Part shown: piece after piece, positions 24,123 through 35,200 of the stretch | How positions within the stretch are numbered: the stretch's first letter is position 1 | How the letters are laid out: every line of letters begins with the position of its first letter | NCBI RefSeq assembly: GCF_900112245.1 | Contig: NZ_FOYX01000003.1 | Location: forward strand, 1-64,000 | DNA from: Maribacter stanieri | GTDB lineage: Bacteria; Bacteroidota; Bacteroidia; Flavobacteriales; Flavobacteriaceae | Direction: 5' to 3' | Length of the DNA: 64,000 nt | The notes under the pieces: model-generated | Database searches by the model: none | What the model was told of the DNA's origin: nothing | Seen by the model: only the letters and a program-made list of their open reading frames with translations | Program-made: the position numbers and the translations under genes

Positions 24123-24875
24123 CTATTGATTCCAGATTTCCCAAGATTTTTCAGCTTGAAATTCTAGCATCTTATGCCCGTTACAAATAGTGGCTCCATT
24201 TGCTTTTCCGGCTGCTAGAAATGCAGTTACTTCTGGATTGTAGATAAGGTCGAATAAAAGATGTTCTTTATTGATTTTCGTATAAGGTATTGCTGGCTTA
24301 TCTTTAATATTAGGGAATGTGCCAACAGGTGAACTGTTGATTATTAAAGTGTGGTTAATTATAATATCATCTGTTAATTCTTGGTAGTTGTAACCATTAT
24401 TTTTTCCACTTCTGGAAACAAAACTAAAATCTATTTCCAATTCTTGAAGAACAAAGGCAATGGCTTTTGACGCACCACCTGTACCTAAGATTAATGCCTT
24501 TTTATGATGCTTTTTCAAGTGAGGTTCTAGAGACTTTTTAAAACCATAAGCATCAGTATTGAAACCAATTAAACCATTTTCAGAAACTTTTATAGTGTTA
24601 ACGGCTCCAATTTTTTTGGCAGCAATATCTATTTCATTTAAAAATGGAATTACTTCTTCTTTATATGGGATGGTTACATTTAGACCTTTTACATCTGATG
24701 TATTTTTTAAAATAGAGGGGAATTCAGAAATGCTTTGCAAATCGAAATTTTGATATGAGTGATTGTTCAACCCCATATCTTCAAACTTCTTTTTAAAATA
24801 TCCTCTTGAAAATGAATAGGAAATATCTTTTCCTACTAAGCCGAAATTAGCTTTCTGTCTTTCTGTTTTTTCCAT
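24123..24875 (-). CDS. aroE: Shikimate dehydrogenase
   Basis: A 250-residue enzyme that reduces 3-dehydroshikimate to shikimate with NADPH in aromatic amino acid synthesis. Substrate residues: S19 and S21 (SYSFS), K72 (NVTIPYKEE) and D108 (FNTDAYG). The NADP-binding loop GTGGASKA lies at 131-138. Slightly shorter than the E. coli enzyme (272) but complete. The chosen start overlaps the 3' end of the second DUF368 gene by 29 bases; it is the last gene of the TPR-DUF368-DUF368-aroE unit. Confidence 0.88.
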   Translation of the reverse strand: MEKTERQKANFGLVGKDISYSFSRGYFKKKFEDMGLNNHSYQNFDLQSISEFPSILKNTSDVKGLNVTIPYKEEVIPFLNEIDIAAKKIGAVNTIKVSENGLIGFNTDAYGFKKSLEPHLKKHHKKALILGTGGASKAIAFVLQELEIDFSFVSRSGKNNGYNYQELTDDIIINHTLIINSSPVGTFPNIKDKPAIPYTKINKEHLLFDLIYNPEVTAFLAAGKANGATICNGHKMLEFQAEKSWEIWNQ

Positions 24876-25866
24876 ACCAATCTAAAAGTAGTAAAATACT
24901 AATACCTATTATAATAAAGAATATCGCTGTCCAGTTTTCTACAGTGGTTAAATCTGGAAGAAACCGTTCGTAATTCATTATAATTTTTTTTCCGTTAGTG
25001 TCTAAAATCAATTCACCGTCTAATCCGGTTTTAAAAATAGTTTTCTTCCATGGCCACACCACACCTAAGGATCCAGTAATAAACCCTAATATAATTGCAG
25101 TTGTAACATGCTTGTAATGTTTCAACACATAAGTTAATAAATGTGATAAGGTAACCAGACCTGTAGCTGATCCCAACGTAAAAACGGCCAGAATTTTAAG
25201 GGTATGTAGTCTTTCTTGGTTAGAAGTGAAGCTGAAATCACCTACTAATAGCTCTGAAAATGTATCATATAGGGCATTTACAGAATCTACAAGTAGTAAT
25301 ACATAATTTCCTAATAATATTAAAATAAAAGAACCTGAAAGTCCGGGTAAGGTCATGCCAGATACACTGATCATTCCGCATAGAAAAATGAACAATAGGT
25401 TGTCGTTTTCTTTTGCTGGGCTTAGAAAACTAATTGCGACCCCAACACTTAATCCAATAATTGCAGCAGTAAATGTTTTCTTTTTCCAGTAATCGAAATC
25501 TTTACCTATATAATATATAGATCCCAGAATCATACCAAAAAAGGTAGCCCAAACAAATAGTTCTCGTTTAACTAAAAAATAGTCTAATACTTTTGATATG
25601 CTGAAATAACTAACCAGCATACCAAATATAAGAAGGGTCAAAAAAGAGCCATTAATATATCGGTAGAAACTTTTAAACCTGCCATTAATTAGGAGTTTAA
25701 AAGCTTTTGCATTTACTTTTTGAAGTGAATATATAAACTCTTCGTAAAAACCGCCCACAAAGGCAACAATTCCGCCTGATACTCCTGGAACTTTATTGGC
25801 CGCGCCCATGCAAAGACCCTTAATGACCAAGAAAAATTTATCGGTAAGGGATCGGGGTTGGTTCAT
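24847..25866 (-). CDS. DUF368 family transporter (second copy)
   Basis: A 339-residue polytopic membrane protein with two DUF368 signature loops: VPGVSGGIVAF near residue 23 and LPGLSGSFILILLG near residue 165, the internal inverted duplication of the family. DUF368 proteins (PopT) have been shown to recycle undecaprenyl phosphate across the cytoplasmic membrane for wall and envelope polymer synthesis. This copy is longer than its neighbour, with an extra charged loop before the last helix. 12 bases separate it from the first copy. Confidence 0.85.
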   Translation of the reverse strand: MNQPRSLTDKFFLVIKGLCMGAANKVPGVSGGIVAFVGGFYEEFIYSLQKVNAKAFKLLINGRFKSFYRYINGSFLTLLIFGMLVSYFSISKVLDYFLVKRELFVWATFFGMILGSIYYIGKDFDYWKKKTFTAAIIGLSVGVAISFLSPAKENDNLLFIFLCGMISVSGMTLPGLSGSFILILLGNYVLLLVDSVNALYDTFSELLVGDFSFTSNQERLHTLKILAVFTLGSATGLVTLSHLLTYVLKHYKHVTTAIILGFITGSLGVVWPWKKTIFKTGLDGELILDTNGKKIIMNYERFLPDLTTVENWTAIFFIIIGISILLLLDWYGKNRKTES

Positions 25867-25878
25867 GTATGTTTTCGC

Positions 25879-26793
25879 TTACTTCTTAGAAGCTGATTTT
25901 TCTAATATAAAAATAAGAGAAAAACCGATGATAGCGGCAACAATGGCAAAGGTTAATTGATTATCTCCAGAAAAAGCGAACGGAGAGATATTTTCGTCTA
26001 TTATAATTTCTTTTTTTCCAATTTGAATGATCTCGATTATATTCTTCCAAGGCCAAATTTTATTCAATGAACCAAGAATAAATCCTGTTAATACGGCAAG
26101 GGTTGCATCTTTATAATTGGTGAACATCCACTTTAAAACTCTCGCAAAACTTAATATACCAAATGCGGCACCAAAGGCAAAGGTGATTATAATTCCAAAA
26201 TCTTTTTCATTAACGGCTTCTAGAACAGTTTTATAAGATCCCAATAAAACCAAAATAAATGAGCCGGATATACCTGGTAGAACCATTGCACAAATTGCTA
26301 TGGCGCCAGAGAAGAAAATAAAAGGCAAACTACCAGAACTAGCCGATGGGGGTAAGGTAGTTATGTAAAATGCACTTGCTGTGCCTATAATGAATAATAA
26401 TATTGCTAATATGTTCCACTTTTTTATAGACTTAGCTACAAAAATGACACTTGCCAATACTAGTCCAAAAAAGAAAGACCAAGTTGGTATTGGGTGATCT
26501 TCTAAAAGCCACGCAATTAATTTTGATAAAGAGAAAATACTAATCATCATTCCAATGAGCAAAGCCAAAAGGAAATTACCGTTCAGTTTTTTCCAAAACA
26601 TTTTAAAGCCTTCTTCCTTAAGTACTTTTAAGGTGGTTAGGTTTACATTGTTTATTGAAGTAATGAATTCTTCGTAAATACCTGTAACAAAGGCTATTGT
26701 TCCTCCAGATACTCCAGGTACCAATTCTGCAATACCCATTCCCATACCTTTTAATGATATGAAAGTATAATCTTTAAGTTTTCTATTCTCCAT
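25879..26793 (-). CDS. DUF368 family transporter (first copy)
   Basis: A 304-residue membrane protein with about eight helices and both signature loops, VPGVSGGTIAF near residue 27 and LPGISGSFILVLLG near residue 170. It is clearly paralogous to the next gene, so the pair arose by tandem duplication. The predicted role is return of undecaprenyl phosphate to the cytosolic leaflet. The two copies have diverged, which hints at different lipid carriers, partners or a heteromer. It starts 17 bases after the TPR gene. Confidence 0.86.
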   Translation of the reverse strand: MENRKLKDYTFISLKGMGMGIAELVPGVSGGTIAFVTGIYEEFITSINNVNLTTLKVLKEEGFKMFWKKLNGNFLLALLIGMMISIFSLSKLIAWLLEDHPIPTWSFFFGLVLASVIFVAKSIKKWNILAILLFIIGTASAFYITTLPPSASSGSLPFIFFSGAIAICAMVLPGISGSFILVLLGSYKTVLEAVNEKDFGIIITFAFGAAFGILSFARVLKWMFTNYKDATLAVLTGFILGSLNKIWPWKNIIEIIQIGKKEIIIDENISPFAFSGDNQLTFAIVAAIIGFSLIFILEKSASKK

Positions 26794-26810
26794 GAACTGT
26801 AGAACCCTTT

Positions 26811-28214
26811 CTATGAGGTTTTATTGTATTTTTTTACAATTTCTTGTGTCCATTCAGACTTGCCATATTTTGGAAAATTTTCTGTGAACAAATGTAGTTT
26901 TTTCTGCTTTTTATCAATTTTCAATGCATCCATCAACATTATACGTGCGTTAATAGGATCTTCTGCAAGTAAAAGATAGCCAACAGATCGGTATAGTAAT
27001 TTTAAGCTCTCTGGGTAAAATTCTCTTCCTTGAGATAAAATCTCCACAGCTGCCGCAGGTTCCCCATTATTATGCACTACCTCAGCCCAACTTAGCCACG
27101 TTTCTAATTCGTAATTTCCTAAATCTACTGCTTGTTTGAATGCGAAATTGGCTTGGTCATAGTTTTTAAGAGCCATATGAATTTTGGCACACTTTTTCCA
27201 ATATTGAGGATTTTCTCCATCTATATTCAGTGCCTTATTAATATAAAATACAGCCTTTTCATAATCCTTCTTGTTGTAATAAAGATTTGTAATGGCCAAC
27301 CAACCCTTATCTAATTGAGGATCCTCGTGTACAGTTTGGTAGAAATAGTATTTTGCCATTTCGGTATCCTTCAACTTTTCATAACATTTTCCTATTCTTA
27401 AAAATGCATGAGATGTAGGGTCTTCAATAGAGATAGTTGTCTCGTAATTTTCGATAGCCTCTTTATATCTGCCTAATTTTTCAAGTACTTTTCCTTTTTC
27501 AAAATAGGCCCCTATAAAGGTATCATCTGAGATAATAGCAAAATCAAAAGCAGATAGTGCTTCATTAAACATTTCTTTATAGTAGTATTGTTTACCTAGT
27601 TGGTGCCAAGCTACCTCACAATAAGGATTCTTCTCTAAATATCCGTTTAAATAAATAATTGCGCCCTCATAATCTTCAAGAAACTCAAAGCAATAAATAA
27701 CATTATATAATGATGAGTAATCTTGCTCGTCGAACTCTACGCACTTCATAAAACTTTCTTTGGCATTGTTGAAGTTGTCCATGAACAAATACTCCATGCC
27801 TAAAAGGCTATAAATGTCAAAACTGTTATTGGTGATGCTTAACGCCTTTTGAAGAAGTGCTATTGCACCTTCATGGTTGTCTAGTTTAGAATAAATATTT
27901 GCGCGTTGAATATAAATTTCTTCATTATGGTTGTCTAAAAGTTGAAGTTCATCTAAAAGCGCTTCAGCTTTATCCATTTGGTTTTCAAAAACCATGACTT
28001 CAACTTGAAGTAATTTTAACTCAATGGAGCCGGGGTGTTGTTGCAGACCAATCTTAATTCCTTTTTTAGCCAAAGAAATTTTACCATGATTTAAATAATG
28101 GTGTACAATATCTTCAAAATCCTCGGCATCAAAGAAATAGACATCATCTGTCTTTAACATTGATTCGAATTTTGTTATTGGCTTGTCCGGTCTCTCGTTA
28201 GATTCTAACGCCAT
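26811..28214 (-). CDS. Tetratricopeptide repeat protein
   Basis: A 467-residue protein built almost wholly of TPR units (roughly eleven between residues ~35 and 450), with canonical W/L-G-Y-A-F-A-P positions in segments such as YKEAIENYETTI and YEKAVFYINKALNI. No signal peptide or membrane helix, so cytosolic; TPR solenoids are protein-interaction scaffolds. First gene of the unit with the two DUF368 transporters and aroE. It may recruit or regulate an envelope enzyme; no specific partner can be named. Confidence 0.82.
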   Translation of the reverse strand: MALESNERPDKPITKFESMLKTDDVYFFDAEDFEDIVHHYLNHGKISLAKKGIKIGLQQHPGSIELKLLQVEVMVFENQMDKAEALLDELQLLDNHNEEIYIQRANIYSKLDNHEGAIALLQKALSITNNSFDIYSLLGMEYLFMDNFNNAKESFMKCVEFDEQDYSSLYNVIYCFEFLEDYEGAIIYLNGYLEKNPYCEVAWHQLGKQYYYKEMFNEALSAFDFAIISDDTFIGAYFEKGKVLEKLGRYKEAIENYETTISIEDPTSHAFLRIGKCYEKLKDTEMAKYYFYQTVHEDPQLDKGWLAITNLYYNKKDYEKAVFYINKALNIDGENPQYWKKCAKIHMALKNYDQANFAFKQAVDLGNYELETWLSWAEVVHNNGEPAAAVEILSQGREFYPESLKLLYRSVGYLLLAEDPINARIMLMDALKIDKKQKKLHLFTENFPKYGKSEWTQEIVKKYNKTS

Positions 28215-28318
28215 AGGAACTTTTTGGGTTTACTAGATAATTTAAAAGTAAGTGTTTGTACGGGGGTTAGGCCATTGTAATCATCTATATTATTAACAAA
28301 TTAGTTAACAACATTGAT

Positions 28319-29494
28319 TTACAAAGAATTAAGAAGTGCTAAAATAATCTCACATCCTTCTTGAATCTCTTTTTTTGTTATAGTTAATGGTGGCGATATA
28401 CGAACAGCCCTATTTTCAAATAATAACCAAAACAAGATTAGGTGTTTTTCTTTGGCTTGTAGTACTAACTGATTGGCTGTTTCTGGGGTATCCATAATAA
28501 GTGCCAACATTAAACCTCTACCTCTAATTTCTTTTATCTTCGGATGTTTTAATAGCTTCTTAAAAAGTGATTCTTTTTTTAAAGTATCCTCAATTAAAGA
28601 GGAATTTAATAACATATTTAAGGTGGCTAAACTTGAAGCGGCAATTACAGGATTTCCTCCAAACGTAGTAATATGACCCATTTTTGGATTTTCACTCAAG
28701 GTGTGCATTATTTCTATGCTAGATGTAAAGGCACCAACCGGTAAACCGGATGCCATTCCCTTTCCAATCACCAATATATCCGGAATACAATCAAAGTGTT
28801 CAAAAGCAAATAACTTACCTGTTCTGCCAAAACCTGGCTGTATTTCATCAAGAATTAATAAAGCACCCATTTCTTTACAACGATCCATCACTTTCTTTAG
28901 GTACCCATTTTTGGGAAGAATAAAACCAGCGCCACCTTGTATAGTTTCAAGTATTACACAAGCAGTTTTATGTGTTATCTTTTCTAAATCTTCTTCATTA
29001 TTGAATTCTATATGATAGATATCTGGAAGTAAAGGTCTAAATACACTTTTGCGTTCTTCAAAATCCATAAGACTTAAGCTGCCCATCGTATTACCATGAT
29101 ATGCGGATTTTGCCGCTATAATTTCTGAACGTCCTGTATATCTTCGTGCCAATTTTAAAGCACCCTCTATAGCTTCGGTACCTGAGTTTACCAAATAAGT
29201 AACCTCTAAAGGTTCTGGTAAATTAGCAGCCAATAATTTTGTATACGTAGTTGCAGGAGATTGGGCATATTCTCCGTACACCATAACATGCATATATTTT
29301 TCTACTTGTTCTTTTATTGCAGAAACCACGTTAGGATGACAATGGCCTAGTGTACATGCAGATACACCTGCTACAAAATCTAAATGGGCATTGCCATCGG
29401 TGTCATAGATATAACTTCCGCTAGCGTGCGATACCTCCATACCTAATGGATAAGGAGAGGTTTGTGCTTGGTATTTTATAAAGTCTTTGTTCAT
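28319..29494 (-). CDS. Class III PLP-dependent aminotransferase (ArgD-like)
   Basis: A 391-residue fold-type-I aminotransferase: the NSGTEAIEGALKLAR segment binds the PLP phosphate, D216 (ILDEIQPG) contacts the pyridine nitrogen and K245 (VIGKGMASG) forms the Schiff base. The family includes acetylornithine, GABA and other omega-amino acid aminotransferases. No arginine biosynthesis genes lie nearby, so the substrate is open. The start codon lies 9 bases after the OstA-like stop codon, so the two are co-transcribed. Confidence 0.82.
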   Translation of the reverse strand: MNKDFIKYQAQTSPYPLGMEVSHASGSYIYDTDGNAHLDFVAGVSACTLGHCHPNVVSAIKEQVEKYMHVMVYGEYAQSPATTYTKLLAANLPEPLEVTYLVNSGTEAIEGALKLARRYTGRSEIIAAKSAYHGNTMGSLSLMDFEERKSVFRPLLPDIYHIEFNNEEDLEKITHKTACVILETIQGGAGFILPKNGYLKKVMDRCKEMGALLILDEIQPGFGRTGKLFAFEHFDCIPDILVIGKGMASGLPVGAFTSSIEIMHTLSENPKMGHITTFGGNPVIAASSLATLNMLLNSSLIEDTLKKESLFKKLLKHPKIKEIRGRGLMLALIMDTPETANQLVLQAKEKHLILFWLLFENRAVRISPPLTITKKEIQEGCEIILALLNSL

Positions 29495-29503
29495 GTGAAA
29501 TCT

Positions 29504-31207
29504 CTATTTCACTTTTTTAGGCTTTACAGATTTTTTAGGGTCTGTAGCTTTATCTTGTGTAGGGATATTATTTACGGGGTCAGATTCGTTTTGACTTCGC
29601 TGCATTTCTTCGGCATCAATATCTATAGGGTTGTCAATTCCATTAATAATAACTAGCTCTAGGTTATTATCATCTTCATCAAAAATATCTTCTTTAGTCA
29701 ATATGCGTTCATCGCCACGCCATACAAATCCTTTTAAAATTCTACTGTTTTTTGGTAAATCTTTCTCAGGGAAAATATCTCCATCAGGGTTTGTATAGAA
29801 AGTAAGGTCTTCTATATCGTTATCTACCATAGTAATACGAATCTTACTACAAACAGTTTTGTCAATGCCTATTAATTCGTCATCATCATTGTACATATAA
29901 TATACAACTTCAGTATTTTGAACTAGGTCAATTAGTTTAAGTTCATTTTCAATAAACTTACCAAAGAGATTAATTCCCTTTGCTTGATTATAGCCCGTCA
30001 TGCTAACACTATCAAGAGAAATAATGAATGCATTTTTCAGCACTTTTAAGGAGTCTAATTTTTCGGTTTCTAAATTTGATTTTAAATGTATGCTATCACC
30101 GGTCATTTGGTTGGCACCGTTCCAAATTATAGGATTTCTTATCAATTGCGTAATACCTGTTTTCTGCTCAGAATGTATACTATCACATTTGCCACTTAAA
30201 TCTGTCTTGTAGAATTTTGCATTTCTAAATGCTCTTAAAACTCTATCTTCTGGTTTCCCGGTTACCATTAGTGTATCACCATGTACAAATAAAGAATCTT
30301 TTTCTTGTACAGAAATTGAAACGGCTCTTCTAGTAGCAAAAACGGAATCCTTGGCTTTGAATACTTCGGCATAATGAGCTCTAATTATTCCGTTGTTTAT
30401 GGTATCTGTAACAGTAATATTATTGGTAGCGGAAGCAAACTCTTTTGCCTTGTTAAAATAGACGCTGTCACCTTCTATAATTCTATTGTTATAATCTATT
30501 CGGGTGTTCTTAATTCCGTAACCGCTTTCAATTTTAGTATCGTAAAAACCTCTCTCGCAATATATTTTATATGACTCGCCATTAATGGTGGATGGACCAT
30601 ACATGTAGGCATTTTTAGAGGTTGTATAATAATCTAATTGTTCAGAATCTACCGTGTATTTAGGGTTTTGAACATGTACACTATCTAAAAATTGATACTT
30701 TTTAAGTTCCATGAAATACTTGCCAATTTTACTAGTCAATGTATTCGTAGAATCTACCACCGTGCCATTATCTTGGTAAAATGCTTCTTGCTTTTCTCGA
30801 TCTAAACGTAAGGTGTCCGTTCTTAAAGTCATGTCAGAATTTGTCAAAACAACGTTACCCCAAGCTTTTGCCAATTTCACATCACCTAAATAGTTGATTT
30901 TTTTACTTGTCATTTCAACGGAATCGCCTTGTTTTAAAATGACATTTCCAATAGCTTCTAAACGGTTTTCTAATTGGTAATAAATAGCCACATCGCACCA
31001 TAGGTCAGCACCTTGGTGTTCAAATTGTACTTGGCGATCATCTTTACTAAAGATAGATGCACCTGGATATTCAACCTCATTTTTAGTGAAATTGGCACCG
31101 TAGACAATATTAATTTGTTTCGGTCCTTCTTCAGCTTTCTCTTCTTGGGCTATACCTAATATTGAGAAAGTGAAAAATAATAAGATGGCTACACAAAAGT
31201 TTTTCAA
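29504..31207 (-). CDS. OstA-like protein (LptA/LptD-N superfamily)
   Basis: A 567-residue exported protein with a signal peptide ending near GIAQ (~20). The N-terminal part (~30-180) has the OstA/LptA-type beta-jellyroll pattern with repeated YFELKK/DSVHV-like strands, and similar strands continue to ~430, more than three times the ~185 residues of LptA. In Gram-negatives this fold carries lipopolysaccharide across the periplasm. A long version with several OstA repeats is usual in Bacteroidetes. The C-terminus is basic (KKSVKPKKVK). It heads a two-gene unit with the aminotransferase. Confidence 0.82.
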   Translation of the reverse strand: MKNFCVAILLFFTFSILGIAQEEKAEEGPKQINIVYGANFTKNEVEYPGASIFSKDDRQVQFEHQGADLWCDVAIYYQLENRLEAIGNVILKQGDSVEMTSKKINYLGDVKLAKAWGNVVLTNSDMTLRTDTLRLDREKQEAFYQDNGTVVDSTNTLTSKIGKYFMELKKYQFLDSVHVQNPKYTVDSEQLDYYTTSKNAYMYGPSTINGESYKIYCERGFYDTKIESGYGIKNTRIDYNNRIIEGDSVYFNKAKEFASATNNITVTDTINNGIIRAHYAEVFKAKDSVFATRRAVSISVQEKDSLFVHGDTLMVTGKPEDRVLRAFRNAKFYKTDLSGKCDSIHSEQKTGITQLIRNPIIWNGANQMTGDSIHLKSNLETEKLDSLKVLKNAFIISLDSVSMTGYNQAKGINLFGKFIENELKLIDLVQNTEVVYYMYNDDDELIGIDKTVCSKIRITMVDNDIEDLTFYTNPDGDIFPEKDLPKNSRILKGFVWRGDERILTKEDIFDEDDNNLELVIINGIDNPIDIDAEEMQRSQNESDPVNNIPTQDKATDPKKSVKPKKVK

Positions 31208-31278
31208 TCTACTTTTTTTTCAAAAATAGAACATTTTAAAAGAGCGCATAAAACTATTAGCATACATTTAGTAAAGTG

Positions 31279-32265
31279 CTATAATATAGGCTCTGGTTTA
31301 CGATTCTTTTTAAATTTTTGACCGAATCCAGAATTATTAGGTAGAAAAGGTTCATCTAAAGTGACATTAACGCCATCTTTGGGTATGCTATCTTCTTTAC
31401 CTAAAGCCCAATAAATTCCGTTCATTACTATTTTTCGCGTAACAGGTAATTTTAAATCATAAGGATGCCCAAGGGTGGTAAAGAAAATTCTAGCCTTTTT
31501 GCCTGATGTTCCCGTATAACTTTTGGTCCATGCTACAGGGTTGTCCAAAGAGTACTCATCTAACTTACCATTTATTTCATGTTGAGATTTTGTTGAATGC
31601 CCCATTAAAATTGGTTCACTATCTCCTTGTAATTTCCAATCCCCACCGTCTACATGATATAGCCATGAATAAGCTTCAAATTCAGAAAAACCATTTAATA
31701 TTGGGTTGTTTTCATGACCTTCTTTGATAGATATATTTGTCACCGGGTACTTGCCATCATCAAAATGACCATGGTGGGTAATCCATTGTTGACCAAAAAC
31801 TTTTGCGGGCCAAGCATTATTAAATTCAATTAATGTAGAATCATTGTCATATTTAAAAGCATGTGAAGTGGTTCTAAAACCAACCATAGGCTTGCCAGAT
31901 TCTACATAGTTGGTGATATAATCACGCTCGGTTTTAGGAAGATTTCTAAAACGCATAAATACTACCATTAAATCTGCAGTTTCTAATGCTTCTAACCCAG
32001 CAATATGGTCTGTTCTATTAGGGTCAATATAACCCAAACTATCTACAGAATAGACAACTGTAACCTTAGCGCCCAATTCTCTTTTTGCCAACTTGGCTAA
32101 CATTGGGAAAGATTCTTCTGAACGATACTCTTCTTCTCCTGTAACAAATACAATGTGAGGAGGCTTAACTTCATCTCTCAAATTAGTCTCTTTGCTTTCT
32201 TTCGTTTTTTCGCCGCATGCGGTTAGTATACTTAAAAAAAGTAGTGCTATATATTTCAATTTCAT
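31279..32265 (-). CDS. ThuA domain-containing lipoprotein
   Basis: A 328-residue lipoprotein (lipobox ending at C17, LTAC) with a ThuA domain (~35-295), a type-1 glutamine-amidotransferase-like fold. In the ThuA/DUF1080/Gfo-Idh/PVC gene group it is linked to the oxidation of sugars; ThuA itself is named after trehalose utilisation in rhizobia. Segments such as FRTTSHAFKY and THHGHFDDG are characteristic. No catalytic nucleophilic Cys is evident, in line with other ThuA proteins. It follows the large PVC-type gene by 20 bases. Confidence 0.83.
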   Translation of the reverse strand: MKLKYIALLFLSILTACGEKTKESKETNLRDEVKPPHIVFVTGEEEYRSEESFPMLAKLAKRELGAKVTVVYSVDSLGYIDPNRTDHIAGLEALETADLMVVFMRFRNLPKTERDYITNYVESGKPMVGFRTTSHAFKYDNDSTLIEFNNAWPAKVFGQQWITHHGHFDDGKYPVTNISIKEGHENNPILNGFSEFEAYSWLYHVDGGDWKLQGDSEPILMGHSTKSQHEINGKLDEYSLDNPVAWTKSYTGTSGKKARIFFTTLGHPYDLKLPVTRKIVMNGIYWALGKEDSIPKDGVNVTLDEPFLPNNSGFGQKFKKNRKPEPIL

Positions 32266-32285
32266 AGGATTAATTTTATTATTAT

Positions 32286-35200
32286 TTATTTCATTGGATG
32301 TTCATTAAGCAACTCATCTGGTGTATAAAAACTGTTACGATCCTTAGTTGCTGCTCTGACCTCTTTCACTTTATTGGGGTCAATAACTGATGCCTTGTTA
32401 CCAAAGGAATTTCTAACATAAGTAAGAACTGCTGCAATTTCATCATCTTTTAAAAGTCCTTTGAAAGCCATCATAGGTACCTGACCTTCATAATGATTAC
32501 CCATTATGTTCATTGGACCGTAAAGTCCGTGCAATGCTAATTTTATCAGCCGTTCTTCATCTCCTAGAACCCATTCTTGCCCTACTAAAGTTGGGTAGCC
32601 GGCTTTTTGTAAACCCGTACCCGCTTCTTGGTGGCAGGTTATACAATAGCCTTCGGTTTCATAAATTTTCTTTCCCTTTGCGAAAACTTCTAAATCATCG
32701 CCTTTTAGGTGGGAGGCAAGTATTTTTTCTGAAGCCTCTTCTAAAAAATTACCGGTTAACCTAGTTTCGGCAAAATTAAAAGAGTCTTGCATCCATTCAT
32801 CTAATGGATACTTTCTAGCAACTTCTAATATTTCCATGCCTTCAGATTTTGGTAACCATGATGCAGCTGTAATAGCCTCTAAACGAACCCTTCCATGTTT
32901 ATCTGTTGCGGCAATTTTCAATAAATCTTGAGAATTGTTCAATTGATGCCTCATATATCGAATTACCCTAACAACGGCAGCGCGAACTCTGTGGTCATCA
33001 GATTTTAATAAGGCTTCTAAAAGTGGTGCATCTACTTTATTTAATCCCCATGAAACCCATAAAGCTTCTAAACGGTTATGGTCGTAATTAGAATCGTCTT
33101 TGTCTAAGTTGTTCACCCAAGTATTTAAATAACCAAGCACTTCATCTGTATTTCTTCCTCGTAATTCACGACGGGTTCTATAACGAGTTCTGTATTCAGG
33201 TAATTTTAAATTTTCAAATAATTGCGCTATTGAAGCTCCGTCAATTTTAGCGGGTTCAACCAAAGGTCTAGAAGGGTAGGTAATTCTATAAATTCTACCA
33301 TGTACATGATCTCTTAATGGATCACGGGCATTATGCTGCATATGACCTATTAATACATTGTGCCAATCAACTACATATAATGATCCATCAGGTGCAATTT
33401 CCATTTCAACAGGTCTAAAATTTGGATCGGTACTAGTTATTAAATCTTGTCTGTGTTTAGATTTGTAGCCTGTACCATTTTCCATCATTTGATGTTGCTT
33501 TAAACCTAAGAAACCGATAGAATTTGCTAATAACATATCTCCTTGAACTTCGTCAGGGAAATGGCTGCTAGATATAAATTCCATTCCAGAAGTTGGTCTA
33601 ACCCGATGTGCTTCTTCAACCAATTCTTCGGTCAATGGAGATGCAATACCATAAATTGGTTTTAGCGAGCTTGGCATCATCCAGTTTACTTTGGGGCCTG
33701 AGGTGTGTAAAAAGAAATCTTGACCCCATTCGTCAAATGCAATTCCCCATGGATTTGGTATTGGAACCTGTAGTGTGCGTTCTAAGTGTTTTCTCTGTGG
33801 ATTGTATCTGTAAAATCCACCATTGGTAGCTCTAACTGGTCCGTATGAGGTTTCAACATTCGTATGGAGAAAAACTCCTTCAGACATGTAAAATGCACCT
33901 GAAGGGTCTGCACAAAATGCTGAAATAGCATGGTGTGTATCGTGGTCGTCAAATCCACTTAATACTATTTCTACTTTATCTGCCTTGTCATCACCATCGG
34001 TGTCTGTGTAAAGTTTTAAGTTGGTGCCTTGACTTACATAAACTCCTTCAGGAGTAAATTCAAAGCCTATGGGTAAATGTAATTTATCGGCAAAGACAGT
34101 TTCTTTATCTGCCTTACCATCATTGTCGGTATCTTCTAATATGATGATTTTGTCATCTGGCTTTGTGTCACCAGGTTTGTAATGCGGGTAAGAGGGTAGG
34201 GTAGCGACCCATAATCTACCTTTATTATCAAAAGATATCTGTGCAGGATTGGCCAGATTTGGAAATTCTTTTTCTGAAGCGAATAGTTCTACTTTATAAC
34301 CTTTAGGTACCGTCAAGGTTTCTATGGCTTCTTCACCATATTTATAATGAGTAATGTCTTCCCCGTTGCCTAAGTTGTAATTGGTTTCTACAATAGGTAG
34401 TTTGCTTGTGAGTGCATCAGCTGATTTTATATCATAGGTATTCCCTACTGCAGTTGCCCAAATAGATGAATCTCTAATTGTAGTAAGTTGTCTTGTTTTC
34501 TTTATTTCAAATGGATAGTTATCTGGACCATAAGGTGCATGTCTTCTACCAAAAACATGGACACCATTGGGAATTTTATAATCGTTGTGCCAATGGAAAT
34601 TTTTCTCTTTAACAGCATCGTTTACCGCTACTCTTTTTTCTTCTGATTTTATAGCTTTATTCCCGGTAAGTTTATCGGCTAAGAATTCAGCGAGCTTATT
34701 ATATCCTTCTTCGTTTAATTGAGAACCATCTATAGTGAAATCAGTTTCAGGGTTCTCAAACCATTTTTTTGAAGGATTGTATACGTCTATAAATGGTATA
34801 TTATTACTTGCAGATATTGCTTTCATTGCATCTGCCAATAATTTGAGATTTTCATTTTCTAAATCACCATTTGGTACATCTACATGGTCTGATATATTTT
34901 CAAAAGCAATAGGCGAAACGATTACCAATTGTGGAGTGGTAGAACCATTATATTTCTGACTTAGGGAGTGTTTTATAAATGCATCTAATTCCGTCTTATA
35001 ATTTTCTAAGCCAGCAGCACCTTCAAAAGATTCATTGTAGCCGAAAAAGGCTAAGATTATATCAGCTTCTAATCGTGATAGCCATTCATCTGGAGTTTCA
35101 AAAACTCCTTCGCTGCCAGAATTTTGTGCTAGTTCTGACTGAAATTTTTCTGCTCCGGGAAAAGCCCAAGGAGAAACACGACCTGAATGTGGTCTAAAAC

